DNA from: Oscheius dolichura
Taxonomy: Eukaryota; Nematoda; Chromadorea; Rhabditida; Rhabditidae
Reading direction: 5' to 3'
Length of the DNA stretch: 64,000 nt
NCBI GenBank assembly: GCA_932521035.1
Contig: OW051497.1
Coordinates: forward strand, 11,656,001 to 11,720,000
Under the pieces are notes generated by a model that was not told the origin of the DNA, searched no databases, and saw only the letters and a program-made list of their open reading frames with translations. Every line of letters starts with the position of its first letter. Position 1 is the first letter of the stretch. Made by a program: the position numbers and the translations under genes. This document shows, piece after piece, positions 48,732 through 62,234 of this stretch.

Positions 48732-51700
48732 CTATTGGCTGACTTGGCCGCGTAGAAGATCCGCGACCATGGGACGACCAGCACACATTTCGACGAGCAT
48801 GCTGAACCCTTCAATCCCCAGTTTGTTATGGATAATAGAGAGGATCGTAGTGTGATGGAGGTGGGTGTCCAAGAGCTCCGTCATCTTCTTGTGGGTGGCC
48901 GCATCGACATACGACGTACCCTCGTCTACCAGGACAATCTGAAGTTTATCCAATACATACTAAAGGGAGGAAGCTCCACCTTTGGTTTGTACAATAAAAT
49001 TCTACAAATTGAAATAATCTGCTTCTCTCCATAGGAGATATTGCTGCCGTTCTCCTCAATCATCCCATCTAGGCCGCCGAGCCTCTCCATAAGATTTTCA
49101 AGTCCAGCTACGCGAACTATCGTCAACACGTTATTAATATCCATGTTGGGAGTGAATAGCGTCAAATTCTCATAGAATGAACCGCTAAATTAAATATACC
49201 CGCGAATTTTGAAGGAACAAACTTGAGAATAAAGGGGTGCTGAGGTATGTAGCCAATAATTCTGCGAAGAGTTGGTAGAGACAATGTACGGATATCGATT
49301 CCGTCAATAAGAACTCTACCTTCAAGAACAGGGACTGTTCGGAGCAGTACCTAAAGGACAAAAGATCGAAGTGTAAAAACTAACAAACCTGGAACAAAGA
49401 ACTTTTACCGCTTCCCGTTCGCCCAATTATCGCGCATCTGGCTCCCGCAGGGATCGACAATTTCACTCTGTCTAGAGCTAAGGGAGCCTCCTCGGTGTAA
49501 CGCATTTTGACATCATCGAATTCTATGTTTCCTTGGACTTCTCCTGGGAACGTTTTCTGTCCATTCTCTGGTTCAGTGGGAAACGTTTTTCCATTAGTAT
49601 ACTCCTCGATTCTTTCAACCGACACCATTTCCTAAACTTTTTTGTAAACTAAAAACTTGGGGATGTCTACCTTCTCGGTTTCAATAAACGAGCCGAGAAT
49701 ACTGTTCAGGAGAGATGTTAGAGAAAGAGCATATGTTAGAGCAAGACCAACGAGACCTAAATAAGGTACAGGATCTGTAAAATGGCAAAAAACTACCTGT
49801 GTCAACGGATTTTGTAATCCTATGGTCGAGGATGGCTAGCAAAGTTATGCCGGCAACGACGACGACCGCAATCAAAGACAGTCGAATATTCAACCATTGG
49901 CTCGCAGCATTGGAAGAATACTGGGCCCGAAGATTCAACGTCAGGAGGGTTCGCAACTTCTGACAGTACTGTTCCACGTATTTGTGAGCTCTAATCGTGA
50001 CTAGTCCGGAAACCGAATCGGACAGATGTGAGTACAGAGGAGACAGACTGACAGAGCATAATCTCTTAAGTTCAACCGTGGTCTTCCTAAAGAATTAAAA
50101 GTTTGTCAATTAGGGAACTGATACCGGTAGTGACGTTGAATGTAATGGTAGGCGAAGGAGAGGATTATCAGGATCGGAATAATGAAGGGGATGCCAAGCA
50201 CGGATATAACGATAGCTCCGATCAAGTTGAACATGGACGCCAGGAAGATGTTGAGCTGAACGGGGTTATCAAAACGGTGGAACAGTTCTTACCACGAAAG
50301 GGAGATTGTCGTCAACAGTGTAGATATCCGAGCAGAGGCGGTTCACAACCCTTCCACTTGGAGTCCTATCCCACCAGGTAACCGTCGCCTAGAATGTTAA
50401 TAGCCAAAATCGGAAAGCAACTACCTTCAGTAAACGATTCAACAAACTTGCGTGAAGATTTGTAGCTGCTTCAACACCACCATAGGCGAAGAGGAATGCT
50501 CGAAGCAGGGTGAAGAGGGTGTTAGCAGCAGCGATGCAAATATAAACAGTGAGAAAATACATGGAGCGGTCTTTCTGCTCATTGTCGTCGTACATTCTAA
50601 AGAAACATGAAACGGGCATGGATTCACGATACTCTGGTTCATATTCTCCTCTCAGGAAACCCATTGGGTCACGATCACAGGTCAAGTTCTGACTCTGGTC
50701 TTCCGTCCATCGACTCAACCAGTAGTCTGCTCCATTTTTAGAAGTCTGCATGATAGCCACGGATATAATTATAAGCAATCCCAGACACTTTCCCATAGCT
50801 GAGAAGTAATTCAGGTATACGCTTCTTTGCACCGCTCCAACCTATACGGAAAGTGTTTCACAGAAAAGAAAAGAGTAGAAACCTGTTTATCTTCTTCTGG
50901 TTCAAATATCTTTTCTGTGAATTCCTCTTCCGTTACCTCCTCTTCATCGGGAGATGTCATCATCATTTTATTAAACTCGTTGGGGTAGACAGCAGAAGGA
51001 TGCCCTTCGGCTTCAATCCTTCCTCGTTTGTTTAGCTTGATTATATGATCAGCCTCTACCAGTTTCATAATATCGTGACTGGCTATGAAGATCAACTTTC
51101 TTCTAGCTTTCAGCGTTCGAATTCCCTGTAACGAACAAAATCTAAGAGAACTAGAAAGGATTACCAAATGGTATACTTGACGAGAAACATTGTTATCCAG
51201 GGAAGCAAATGGTTCATCGAAGAGGTAGATAGCCGTGTCCTGATATAATGCCCGAGCTATCACTACTCTTGTTCTTTGACCGCCACTCAGCGTTGCTCCG
51301 TTTTCAGAAATAACATATTGATCACCTCCGGGGAAATTCTACAATAGAAATAATATATTAGGATGACATAAGGCGGTGTCCTACCTGGAGATCGTTTTTC
51401 AAACAGGATTCTCTCAATACGGTATGATAGTGAGCGTGGTCATAAGGAGCGCCCATCAAGATGTTATCCTCTATTGTTCCTAAACCAGGTTAATTTGAAA
51501 ATAGCCACCAAATAACCTCGACTGAGCCATCTCTCTTGCCCGACATAAGTGATTCCCATGGTGCTTTCTTGGGTAATTCCAATTTGCTGTCCTACCGGAA
51601 ATTTGGTTTCTCCCAGCAGTCCCAAGAGAAGCGTTGATTTCCCACAGCCGACATCTCCAGTGATGCCAATAATCGATCCGTAGGGGCCGGTAAGCGAAAT

Positions 51701-53958
51701 ATCGGAAAGGGTCGAGATATCTTCGAAGTCCCAATAGAATTTAGCGTTGTGAACAGACAACAAACATTCTTTATCTGAATTTATAAAAATTAAAATAGAA
51801 GAGGAAACGGTTACCATCATTCTGGCAATAAATTTCGTGGTAATCCTGATTTTGTAGAGAGAAGAAGCGCTCCAGCCGTTTCAGAGAAACATATGACTCA
51901 ATCATCCCATTCAGCACCCATGGGAACGCGTTCAACGGCATGATTAACATGGAAATAAGAGCGATCACAGGGTAGACCTAAAATATTCACCCAGTAATAC
52001 TTTGTTCTTACCACCGGTGCAGTCATTTTCATATCGTAGACTTTTACAAATACAGTGAAGATAGAAATTTGGATTAGGAGCGGGGCAGATGCCCAGAGAT
52101 ACACGCAAATGGCATCGAGGTATTTTCGAATTTTTAAATAGTGTAGCTCTTTCGAACGGGCTTCCCCTATCTTGGTAACAAAATACTCCTCCAAGTTTGA
52201 TGACTTAATCGTGCGGATGTTCTTTACCATTTCTTGGATCCACTGAAGAAATGAAGAATTAAATAAGTAAGAGGGCTTCACCTTCATTCTTTGATCCTTC
52301 CAATACATAAACTCTGCGGACATTTTTCCAATGTAAACAGTAATGACTTGGTTAACAGGTACGAGAATGATGGCCGTTACAACGCCTGCAAGGAAGGCTT
52401 TCCCAACCTGCAACCAAATGGATAAACAAAAATGGAAGTGATCACCTGACGGTAGAGAAGAAACAGAACTGCAATAAGTTGCACAGGCAGAGACCAGAAT
52501 TGATGGAATGAGTTAGCGAAGTTGACAATCCGATCAACATCCGTCGAGACATAGTTCATAATTTGACCGGATGACGACGACAACTCGCATACAGGAATTC
52601 TTAGCAGTTTATCGTAAATAGCAGTGATCAACGCTGTACGGATCCTGAAAAATTGTCTTAAAACTATAAAAAAATGAATTACTTCATTCCTATCTTGGCA
52701 ACGTAGAAATTGAAGTGATTGTTTAGCATGGCTGATACGAAAGTGACTAAAACTACAGCTAGTGAGAGAAAATAGCCCTCGTTTGAAGCTACGGGCAGTT
52801 CCAAGGCTTCCACCATATAACGGAGCATTATTGGTCCAAAGAAAGTGCAGACATCCGCAGCGAATCGCAGAAATCCAAGAAGAACAAACTGACATCCAAA
52901 GGATTTCAATAGGGACCTGTTGTATTTTGTAAATACGAATAAAAATAGCTCACCTGTACACTGAGAACCTTTCATTATCTGAATAGAGAGTGGGCGAATT
53001 GGCAACAAAGTGGTCCTCCACGTTTTGGACATTCATAGAAGGGGGAAGATGGAAGACATCTTCTACCTATAAGACATTTCCATGAGCCATATAGTTTTCT
53101 TACGGTATTCAGTTTTCCATCAGCTCCCCTCGTGATCAATTTATTTGTCCAGATGAAGAATAACTTGGAAAAGATGTTAGCCCCCTCGTCTGCGTCATAC
53201 TGGAGCGTATAGTCGACATCTACCAGCTCTTCCACTATGATGTGGCCATTGATTCGGCTGAGTAAAAAATACTAATTGAAAAGAAACTTCTTACTTGATT
53301 TCCCTCTTCTCATAGTACGTGATTACTGCATAGGTAACCAGGAACATGGTAGAAATACAGACGAGTATCGTCTGAGGAGAATACAATCCATATTGCCGTG
53401 CTCGTTGCCCGCACATGAGGTAAACACCTTTTATAGCAATAAATTGGCAAACGGTTAGGGAACACTTTCTAGTTATGCTAAAATAAAAAGAATTTTAAAA
53501 GAAGGATTTTAAACTGAACCTTTGCTGCTTGATGGAGCATACCCAAACGCCTATCATAACACTCCAGACGAGCAGAATCAGGCCTTCTTCGATCAGTATA
53601 ACAACGGGTAAGTGTAACTTTGGAAAGATGGGTGAGATCAGAAGCGAGATTATAAATGGAACAAGGCACATAGTAAGAATGATCACTTTCCACACGTAAT
53701 AGTTATCCAATTTATCTCTGTCCGAGTACCGGGGGAAATACGCCTAAAATGAAAAACTTAAAGAAAAAAGGAGTGACTTACGAATATCATCCACCCATTG
53801 ATGATAACATTTACCAGTAGAATTAAATGCAGAACGCAGACGAGGCCAGCCTCTCCGCAAACCGTTAGCATATGATTCTCCGTGTCCACCAGATATTTTG
53901 TAAGAAACCAGGAGCCGTTGGCATTGCCACAGAATTCCTCGAGGAAACTCTGGGCCAT
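48732..53958 (-). CDS. ABCC10: ABC transporter, subfamily C, ABCC10/MRP7-like
   Basis: Twenty-three in-phase exons from 53958 to 48732 give 1458 residues. There is an N-terminal membrane domain (TMD0), then TMD1, NBD1, TMD2 and NBD2. It matches ABCC10 in KYLDAICVYLWASAP, MPLNAFPWVLNG and MQTSKNGADYWLSRW. NBD1 (from about residue 640) has GDVGCGKST, LSGGQ and LFDEP, with a histidine in IASHD. NBD2 has GRTGSGKSS (about 1266), but its signature reads ISYGE instead of LSxGQ (about 1369); Walker B is VLVDE and the switch histidine is in SIIHN. ABCC proteins normally have the weak site in NBD1 (Asp in place of the catalytic Glu) and a good NBD2, so the pattern here is altered. It should export lipophilic or conjugated compounds. 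The start is the first ATG in frame with the membrane domain. Confidence 0.92.
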
Positions 53959-54809
53959 TGCCGTAGGTACCCGTATCTACCTGGAAGGCAACGAATTGAG
54001 GTTGGGTGAAGTGGTGACGGTTCAGCAAGAGGGTAAACAAGCTGCTGACTGTTTTCGGGAGGTTTTCAAACTGTTCTTATGAAAAAGATACGCCCTGCAT
54101 ATGTTTTTAGGCCTGCTAGCGTTGAGTATCATAGTGCATTTTAACAAATAGTGTAAAATAAGCAACTCTTTTGTGATAAAGAGCCCCCATAGGGGTTATC
54201 TTCTCATTTTTGAACAATTAAATTCATTTTTACTCTTATTTACCTATTTCTATAAAGTAACTAGCAAAAAAAAAGCTGAGAACTCACCGAAATCGAACAA
54301 CTTTTCACGCAGGCCTAAAAGTCCTCAGGTAGATCTGCCCTATTGACACAATATGTTTGAAAAGGGATAGCTGTGCGTGCGGATGCAGCGCGGTTGCTCA
54401 ACTGTCAGTGAAATTGTACTGGATGTTAATTACGAACAGCTGTAGGTAGGATCAAAAACATCTGCCATGTTGGAAATTGCTGGACCCTTTTACAATCAAT
54501 GAATGCTTTTGGGGCCGGCGGAGATACGAAAAGGTAGCTGGTTGACATTGAAAGGGCAACGAGCTACATTGTGTTATCATAATCAATCGCTTGCGGACGA
54601 AAATGATAAAAGCACGAATGTCAAAGCGACGCAGCCGCCGCTTGAGTATTCGATTTGCTCATAACACGATGGATAAATCAAGTGGAAGTAATGAGTAATG
54701 CCCATTTTTATAGTTAAAAGTCAGACAACCGCGGTAATTTCGAATAATATGAACAGAAATAGAAATGTTGGGAGAAGGATGGAGAGATCAGGGGAAAATA
54801 GACGAAAAG

Positions 54810-55176
54810 CTACTGCTTGATGTGCTTTTCTTTAGTTGTTTCGAACAGATTTTCGGGGTGATAAAAGGGCTTTCGATCAATCTCTGGCACTTCTGTCTTC
54901 TTCGGCTCCATCTTCTTTTCTTTCATCTCTCGTAGCTCCCTGTTTTTCTCCTCCTGCAAAGCAATATTTACTCGTGTGGAGAGCAACCTCTCTCACCATT
55001 CTGGCTCGGATTAGATCCAGTTTGTTATACTCCTCTTCCGGGCTGAGGTCATCATTGTCATGGGGGCGCAGCGTCCCCAAATTGGGCAGTCTCAATCGTC
55101 GAAGATAGGGGCTAGGTGCATGGCCTGAAACCGCTTCTGTAACTTCGACCCATTGTGTTGGCATCCGGCATCTCAT
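54810..55176 (-). CDS. Small charged protein (107 aa), downstream ORF of an overlapping pair
   Basis: Exons 54997-55176 and 54810-54953. The protein is basic at the N-terminus, acidic in the middle (HDNDDLSPEEEYNKLDLIRARM) and helical and Lys/Glu-rich at the end (NRELREMKEKKMEPKK), finishing with HPENLF. No signal peptide or membrane span. Its ATG (55174-55176) overlaps the stop codon of the upstream ORF by two bases, so both may come from one mRNA. A mitochondrial assembly-factor-like look is only an impression. Confidence 0.6.
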
Positions 55177-55355
55177 TTTCTATGGAGCCATTTGATGAGC
55201 CTCTCAACAATCAAAAGTCCTGCCAATAATGGAATGGCACGCAATGTTCCGACACGAACGACATCTCGTGTAACGCATAAGAAGTTTGTGTATAAAAAAC
55301 GACAAACACACTCTATGCTTGACTGACCTGTTGCAAGTCCTGCGGCGCGCGACAT
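55173..55355 (-). CDS. 39-residue single-span membrane microprotein, upstream ORF of an overlapping pair
   Basis: Exons 55328-55355 and 55173-55264. Starts MSRAAGLAT, then a hydrophobic segment (AIPLLAGLLIVERLI) and a basic end (KWLHRK). Joining depends on an unusual CACGAG acceptor, but the phases fit and it keeps the frame open. The frame is also open for some distance upstream of the ATG, so the N-terminus could be longer. It ends in TGA within ATGA, the A and TG being shared with the next start. Confidence 0.5.
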   Translation of the reverse strand: MSRAAGLATGQSSIECVCRFLYTNFLCVTRDVVRVGTLRAIPLLAGLLIVERLIKWLHRK

Positions 55356-56082
55356 TTGGGATTTGGGGAGACAAATGGCTGTCTTTGCTTTCTGATAAGA
55401 GAAGGCGTTCGGAGTTAGATGGGCGCGAGATTTGCTCCGAAGGTTTTTCGGAACAAAACAAAAGACCACTTTATAGACACTTCTCTGAAAGAATAGAATG
55501 ATTATTAGGAATATTTTTATCTCTGGGGAAATGAGAAGTCGATGCCAACATAATAATGGCAGACACAGTGGAAAAAGTTAGATGAGCGCCGTAATTATGG
55601 GATAGCGGCTCATCTCGCATGAAGTGTGACTCCCTCCATTCAAAGGAGGCTTGTTTTTAACGACGGACTTCGAGACACATGTCTCCCGCTCTCTCACTCT
55701 ATTCAAAAGCAAAATGGCGTGAGAGAAGTTAGAGAAAAGGAGAGAGAGAAAGATTTCAAAAGCAGGCAAAGGAATTTTTGACCCCGCCTCTGACTTCCAT
55801 TAACATTCTCTCGACTGGGTTACGGCTGGATGTTATGTGCCTATAAAATAAAGGGACACAAGGAAATAGGAAAAGATTTTTCGGAGCAGACATACTAATC
55901 GGGCATGGATACACAGGCTGCCATCCATATGAATAACAGATAACACAGCCCACCTTAAGAGATGCAGGTCTCGCTAATCTTTATTACTTCCAGACAAGTT
56001 AGTATTCACAATAAATAGGGGATTATATGAGTGGAATACATAGTGATAAGTGGCGGATAAGGCACAGCGACTTTGAAAATGG
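55356..56082. other. Intergenic region
   Basis: Between the small ORF pair and the 3' end of the aminopeptidase, all on the minus strand. Nothing convincing seen. Confidence 0.5.
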
Positions 56083-59000
56083 TTACATTCTCTTTTTAAA
56101 CAGCTTTATCAACGTTTTCCCGTTCTTCTCCAACCATTGTAACCGATGTTCAGCAGCCATCACTTGAACGAACAGAGCATCGTATTTTGATGCATCCTTA
56201 GCGGTCTTTCCAAATGCTTTAAACTGAAAAAGAATATTCTTGTACCGGAGATAAGTCGTTTACCTGATCCAATTGACTCCTACTGCTGATGCAGCGAGCA
56301 GTACTGGTTATTATTCGGTTAACGGTTTCATGCTGCTCAGAGAAACTGAAACATTCTTTCCGGATGAATAAATACAACCGACCTGTTTAAAATATCTTCC
56401 CAGTGTTCCAAAAGGAAGTTAAAAGCAATCTCTCTTCCATTCTCATTCGAAGCCACAGCATTGAAGACGGAATTGACATCTTGGAATCGGAAAGTGTTTG
56501 AGGTTCGGTCAACAGCGGTAGCCAACAATCTAAATAAAAATAAACGGTATTTGTTAATAAGGCATTTTACGTTTTCAAAGTTCTAGCACTCCTACTGCAA
56601 GCAAGAGCGTCCATAAGCTTGCTCCTTTCGTTTTGAACCGGCTCAGACTTGTACAACTGCATAGTCTGGAATATATTCAAAGCTTCAGAGGCGGCTGCAT
56701 GACAAACCTTGTCAAACTCTAGTTCATCTCCATCTTCAACTGCCCGACAGTAGACAACAGACCTCAGAGGAGCCGCAACGCTAGAACCACTTTTTTTAGA
56801 AAAAGCTGATCGTAACTTACTGTGAGCATTGAGATGCGATGGCATTCTCTCCCTTGCAATTATTCCACACTTTGGTGTCGTAAAGCATACGAAGATCTTT
56901 CTTGCATGCATGTCTGTTATATCCACAATAAGTCAAGTAGGTATTCGATTCATGGAGACTAGAATATATCATTTCTTAGAAAATAGACTGATTCCTACTT
57001 TTCAAAGAATCTGTCGTCCTTGAGATAGTTGTCGGCGATGTGTTGTGGGCTAGTCTTGTTGAAAGCAGTTTCAAGAAGTTTGATAAAGTAGCTCTGCAAT
57101 TCATGCTATACTACAATAAAAAGGAAAGCACCTCGACGATCTTGGATCGCGGTTCTGTTCCAAAATATCCGATCATGGCGTTAAAATGCATCCGTAGGGC
57201 GCTCCATGGCATGAACGCCTAAAATCTCTTCAATTTATATTAATATCGAGGCTTACAGTCTCCTTAGGTATGTAGTCAAAGAGGTCGAAGAGGCTTTCAT
57301 AGTTTAATTCGCCAAGCTCAGCCATAGCAAAGGCATCGGATATAATCATAAACCGGGTTCTCTCCGAAAACATCTGAATATTATGACATTCTCGGGGGTA
57401 CGGAAAAATTACAGAGTGGTCCTTCTTCAGCTGGCTGAAGATCTTCTTCCAGTCTTCCTTTCTGTAGTTAGTCCTGACCATGGCTTTTACCTCGGAGTTC
57501 AGAATGATTGGATTACTTGAATCGTTTGCCACCGGAATAATTAGCGGTTTATCTGTAATCCCGGTATGACAGAAAATATCGTATAGTGTAACCTGCAGTG
57601 AGCCATTTCATCTCTGGGTCCCTCTTTCCTTCTTGAATCCATACAGGAATGTCCCATTTATATCTAAAATATGAACTTTTGTTTACGTTCGTTCCGTTAG
57701 TTACCCATATTCCGGGTGTGCAAATTTGTCGCGTTCTTTTGCCTCCGGATTGAGTTTGAATCTCCTTTGCGTAATTTGCATATGAGTTGTGTTAAGACCA
57801 TCCAAAAACAGATATGGAAAACCCATCTGGAATTACTTCCCTGTCTGGTTCGGGTCTTGTTTTTACCTGGTGTGTCCATTTCCTGGCGAAGTCCGTCACA
57901 TTAAGCTTTTCTCCGGAGGGGCCAACAACATCAGTAACGGCTTCATCCAGAGCTGACATCAGATCTTCGGAAGTAGCATTTGAATATTTATGGTTTTCGA
58001 GGTAATCCTATTGTAATCTATGTACTGTTGTAAATATGTTTTACCCATAGTCCTTTCTGGAAGTTGTCCTTTCCCATTGTATTCCGAATCATGTTGATTA
58101 CAGTAGCACCCTGAAGTTCTAAATGAAAAGTGGCGAGAGTAGCCAACCTTCTGGTAAGTGATGCCGTCAAAGCTTTCCTCAATATCTGCCTGGTATTCAA
58201 TTTTATGGGTAAGAGGGTGGGAAGCAGCTGTCTGATCTTCGCGGAAAGCTTCATTCATAGCGTCGACTATGAAGTAGTCAGTCTGAAGTTTCAACCTTCT
58301 CTCAAATAAGTCAATGATGTACCATTCTGAACTTTCCCAATGAGATCTCATCAGCACCCATGAATTCAATAAACGTTGCGAATCCTTCATTCAGCCAGAG
58401 ATCATTCCACCTGTTAATAAAGAGGTTGCTCTGCTGTGAATATCGAAAACAAGATTTACCAGTAGTAACATCAATAAGAGAGATGTTTGATAGGTTAAAA
58501 ACGGAAGTGAAACACTTACCACCTCATAGTCACCAGGTTTCCAAACCACTGGTGAGCCAATTCGTGAGCAATTACAGTTGCTACTCTTAGCTTCTCAGTT
58601 CCCATGTAAAGGTGTTCATCGTAGAGCAGAGCATTCTCCCTAAATATCAAATAATGAAGAAGTGTCAAGCTCATACCGATAGGTTATCAGTCCCCAATTC
58701 TCCATGGCTCCAGCGGCAAAGTCCGGCAAAGCAACCATGTCTAAATATTTTATCACTGTCAGTAAACTGTTAATTTTTACTCACCTTGTTTTTTGAGCGG
58801 GAACGGAATTTTGAAGTACTTCTCATAGAACTCGATGCACTTGACCCCGGCTTTCAAAGCATAGGTAGTCATGTTCTTGGCTTCTGGCCTGGACCAAATA
58901 CGGAACTGGATGAATGCTCAATAGTGGGTGGTTAACAAGTCTTACCCTTATTCCACTGGCTGTTTTTCCTTCGTTGAAGTCAAACTCCGATATGAATATG

Positions 59001-60050
59001 GCCAGGAGGTAGGAACTCATCTTGGGAGTGGTTTCGAAGTGGCTCACCAGGAAGTCGTCATTCAAACTGAATTCCTTTAAATCGTTTGCTGTATGAACTG
59101 ACTCCGTGCTGTTTTCACTCTCAATGCCATTGGAGATCGCCTTCGTCCCTTTGGGATGCATCACAGTCACTGTCCAGTTGGCCTTATAAGACGGTTCGTC
59201 AAAGCAAGGCACCATCTTTCTCGCATTCATAGGCTCCATTTGAGTGACAGCCGCGATTCTAAACACCCACTCCTCTTTTAACAGCCGCTGGTGTTACCTG
59301 GGTTTTCCATCGGCTGTAGTGTACCGGGTCTGGTATATTCCTCCAAGATCGGAGTTAATGTCCCCTGTGTAGTGTACAGTTAGGATGACCCTCTGTCCGG
59401 GAGTGATTGTGCTGTTCAGTTCGAAATATATCTTTTCAAACTTGGGGAAGGGAGTGACCTTTTCCACGGTAAGGGGGTTCCCATCCTAATTATCATATTA
59501 TCATATTTCTTCTCTCTAATTTGGTTCTTACCGCTGTGCAAGTAGCCGTGATATTTTTCAATTCCTTATAATTTAAGGTGATTTTACGGACTTCTTGTAA
59601 CACCTCAATTTCTATTTTAACCTAAAAAGGTCCATCATTTCAATAGAGAGGCTTACTTACCTGCCCTTCAAAGGTGAGGTTCTTATCTGTTGGAATATTA
59701 GCCTCATACCCAGGTAAATTAGCCTTGAGCGATAGTTCATAACTACCTAAACATATATTTCTTACCGATTTATGTGTTTCTTACTAGGCCTTAATGAAGT
59801 AGGCAATAGGAGAACCTCGATGGGAGGAGAAGGGTTCTTGGCGACATGATCAGTACTGAAATTCTATGATGGGGCCAGCAAAACAAGGAAGAGCTTACTT
59901 TTGTTCCTCGTCGTAAGTATAAATACTTTTAGTGATAAAGAAAGATAAGAGAGCACCGGCAGCTAGAGCAAGGAGGCAGAAACCAGCTACGGTTAGGACA
60001 AGAGTAGACGTACAACGAGTCTTGGCCTTTTCTTCGGGCGGGCTGCCCAT
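56083..60050 (-). CDS. M1 zinc aminopeptidase (aminopeptidase N-like), type II membrane protein
   Basis: Spliced minus-strand gene starting 2 nt after a TTCAG acceptor. The cytoplasmic N-terminus is short and polar, then one membrane span ([21 protein letters not shown]), a stalk and an ectodomain. Catalytic motifs are complete: GAMEN (58697-58711), HELAH (58552-58566) and the downstream zinc glutamate in WLNEGFATF. Conserved CFDEP lies in the N-terminal domain. The C-terminal half is the helical ERAP1_C-like domain ending KKRM. It trims N-terminal residues from peptides at the cell surface or in the gut lumen. About 20 short exons; I did not verify every junction, notably around 57600-58000. 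Confidence 0.92.
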
Positions 60051-61383
60051 ATTCTGAAATGTAGCCGGATGCGGAAGCATTTAACAAAGATATCGGCTTC
60101 CGCATTTTAAGATAGAATTAAATGCTAGGACGCGAATCTGTCTCAAATGTTTCTCCTGGGAACAAAATGGTTGATGGATATGCTACTCCGTTGCCCCAAA
60201 CTTTATTCATTATTCCTACCTCTATAGATCCATAAGTAGTGCCACTTATCACCATGATAGGGGGGAGAACACACACACACAAAATAACGAGAGGGGGCCG
60301 GCTGGGGGAGCTTAGTTATGGAGCTTACTTTTGAGTGATTTAGATCTATGAGTGGTTATCTCTTTATCTAACGAAAATTTTGGACTAATCATAGATGTCA
60401 AAAATGAGGAGAAGTGTCTTCGTGGAAGAGGCATTAATGTCAAACGCGGGGGAGGGATCCTTTGACATGGCGAGGAAGTCAAGTTTTGGTCTTGAATAGG
60501 AAACAATCGCGGGGGATGACTTCTAGGCATCTCACTTTTTTGACAATAACCAAATAACCAAAGTGCCGAGTCGTCTAAAGGGCCCAGTTTAGCAAAGAAA
60601 ATAGGGTGATATTCTCCCAGGACTATACACTAAGGATAATAACAGGACAATTTTATAAAAGGCATCTGAATATAATTTTGAAGCGAAGCGTTACTCAAAA
60701 AACCCGAAGGAACCAAGAAGCCGAGATTTAATTGAGATAAGCAGTTGCGAGCAAAAACTGTGAGTATATTGGCTCTTTGTCGACCTCCGGGAAGAGCCAT
60801 AGACCTTTTTTACGATAAGCTTCAAGACGCCAACTGTTCATTTAGTACACTTTAAGTATGAACTGAATACTTACATACACTGCTTGCTTGAATGCCATAG
60901 GAGGTGCTAATAATCAACCTTATCACCCACTACTTGATGTGTACATAGAGGTTGGGTTACCTACAATAACAATTGGACGGTATGACTCGGATTGTTAAGC
61001 ACAAAATAAACTGTAATGCTGGAGCCTTGCAGGAGAGCAAAACAATGGATACAGTTCTTTTAAACATCAAAGCGACGAGTTGCATCGATGGACAAATACA
61101 GAAGCGCCGCTTGGGAGCTAAGCGCCTTTGGTCAAACGCCGCACGACTAATGCCTAAGCATTGGTCACTTATTTGAACTTGAAGACTGTCCAGCTAAAAA
61201 GAGCCCATCCAAAAAAAGAAAAGTCCAGGAGCAACGAGCGGGACAAAGGAACAAATTAAACGGTACGACTGGGAGTAGTAAAACAAAACAGGTATCCCGT
61301 TTATTGACCACCTTCCACTAATCCGAATAATAACAAGTGCTAGACACTATTATGCCACTGATCCATGTCAAAATAAACTAGGC
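60051..61383. other. Intergenic region
   Basis: Contains a short CA microsatellite at about 60270-60280 and an AT-rich stretch. No exon-like segment found. Confidence 0.5.
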
Positions 61384-61684
61384 CTAAAAATTAAAATTTT
61401 TTACAAGGAAAACGACGCTGAGCAGCAGAATCAGCACGAACACACTCAAGGCGACGAAGCCCAACCTAGAAAAGCAGAAGCGTTTAGAAAAAAAGAGTGG
61501 CTATACTCACCTGTTGGGGTAGTTATCCAAACATAGGGTTTTATTCTGTGTTGGTGGAGGTGTAAAAGGCTCGGCTGGTCGGCTGAAGAGAGATTAACCT
61601 GAGATTATGGGGATAACCTTACAGAGACTCGGTTCTGGATGAGATAGTGATATCAAAATCCAGAGAGTCGTCTTCACTTTCCAT
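61384..61684 (-). CDS. 71-residue single-pass (tail-anchored) membrane protein
   Basis: Exons 61623-61684, 61511-61582 and 61384-61465, all in phase with good GTAAGG/GTGAGT donors and TTCAG/CTAG acceptors. The product begins with an acidic segment (MESEDDSLDFDITISSRTES), has a Pro-rich linker with one cysteine and an NKT glycosylation-like triplet, and ends with a C-terminal hydrophobic span (GFVALSVFVLILLLSVVFL) followed by KNFNF. There is no signal peptide, so insertion as a tail-anchored protein is likely. No family recognised. The exons are too short to be found as a single long frame. Confidence 0.65.
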
Positions 61685-62234
61685 CCAGTGTCATTCGATC
61701 TGGAAGAGGTCACTCTAGATGAGAAAGCCAACAGAGAGAAAACAATTCACGAGGAATTTAGGCTAGCTATTTAGAGGAAACTTCTTAGAGTTCAAATCTT
61801 TCAATAAAATTTTCAATAAAGTTTTTTTGCTAGTTTTGCCAGATTGACAGGAAGTTAAACCAACTGCCGACGGCACGACGATGGGCCACGGCCGTCCCTA
61901 ATTGAAGATCCCCTCTTGAATATTCAAAGTTTTGGGGCGGCAAACAGCAAAAGGCAAATAAATACTCAATACGGTATAATATTTATTTGCGGGGGAATGG
62001 TAACGACAACCAAATAGATTGCTGAAGACGAGAGCAAATGAAAATTTGGGTAGAAGAGAAGTCTGATTGATTTCTCAAACTAGAATGATGAATTGTTGAA
62101 GTGGGCATGAAATTTTGCTGCCTATGGGAATATCAACTGGGTCAAAATAAACGCATCAAACATGTCTTTGGCATCATCACCACATTTCAACAAATACTAC
62201 CCGGAATAAGAAACAACAACGGAGCACACATTTA
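61685..62234. other. Intergenic region
   Basis: Between the 71-residue protein and the 3' end of the mucin gene. Nothing else seen. Confidence 0.5.
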
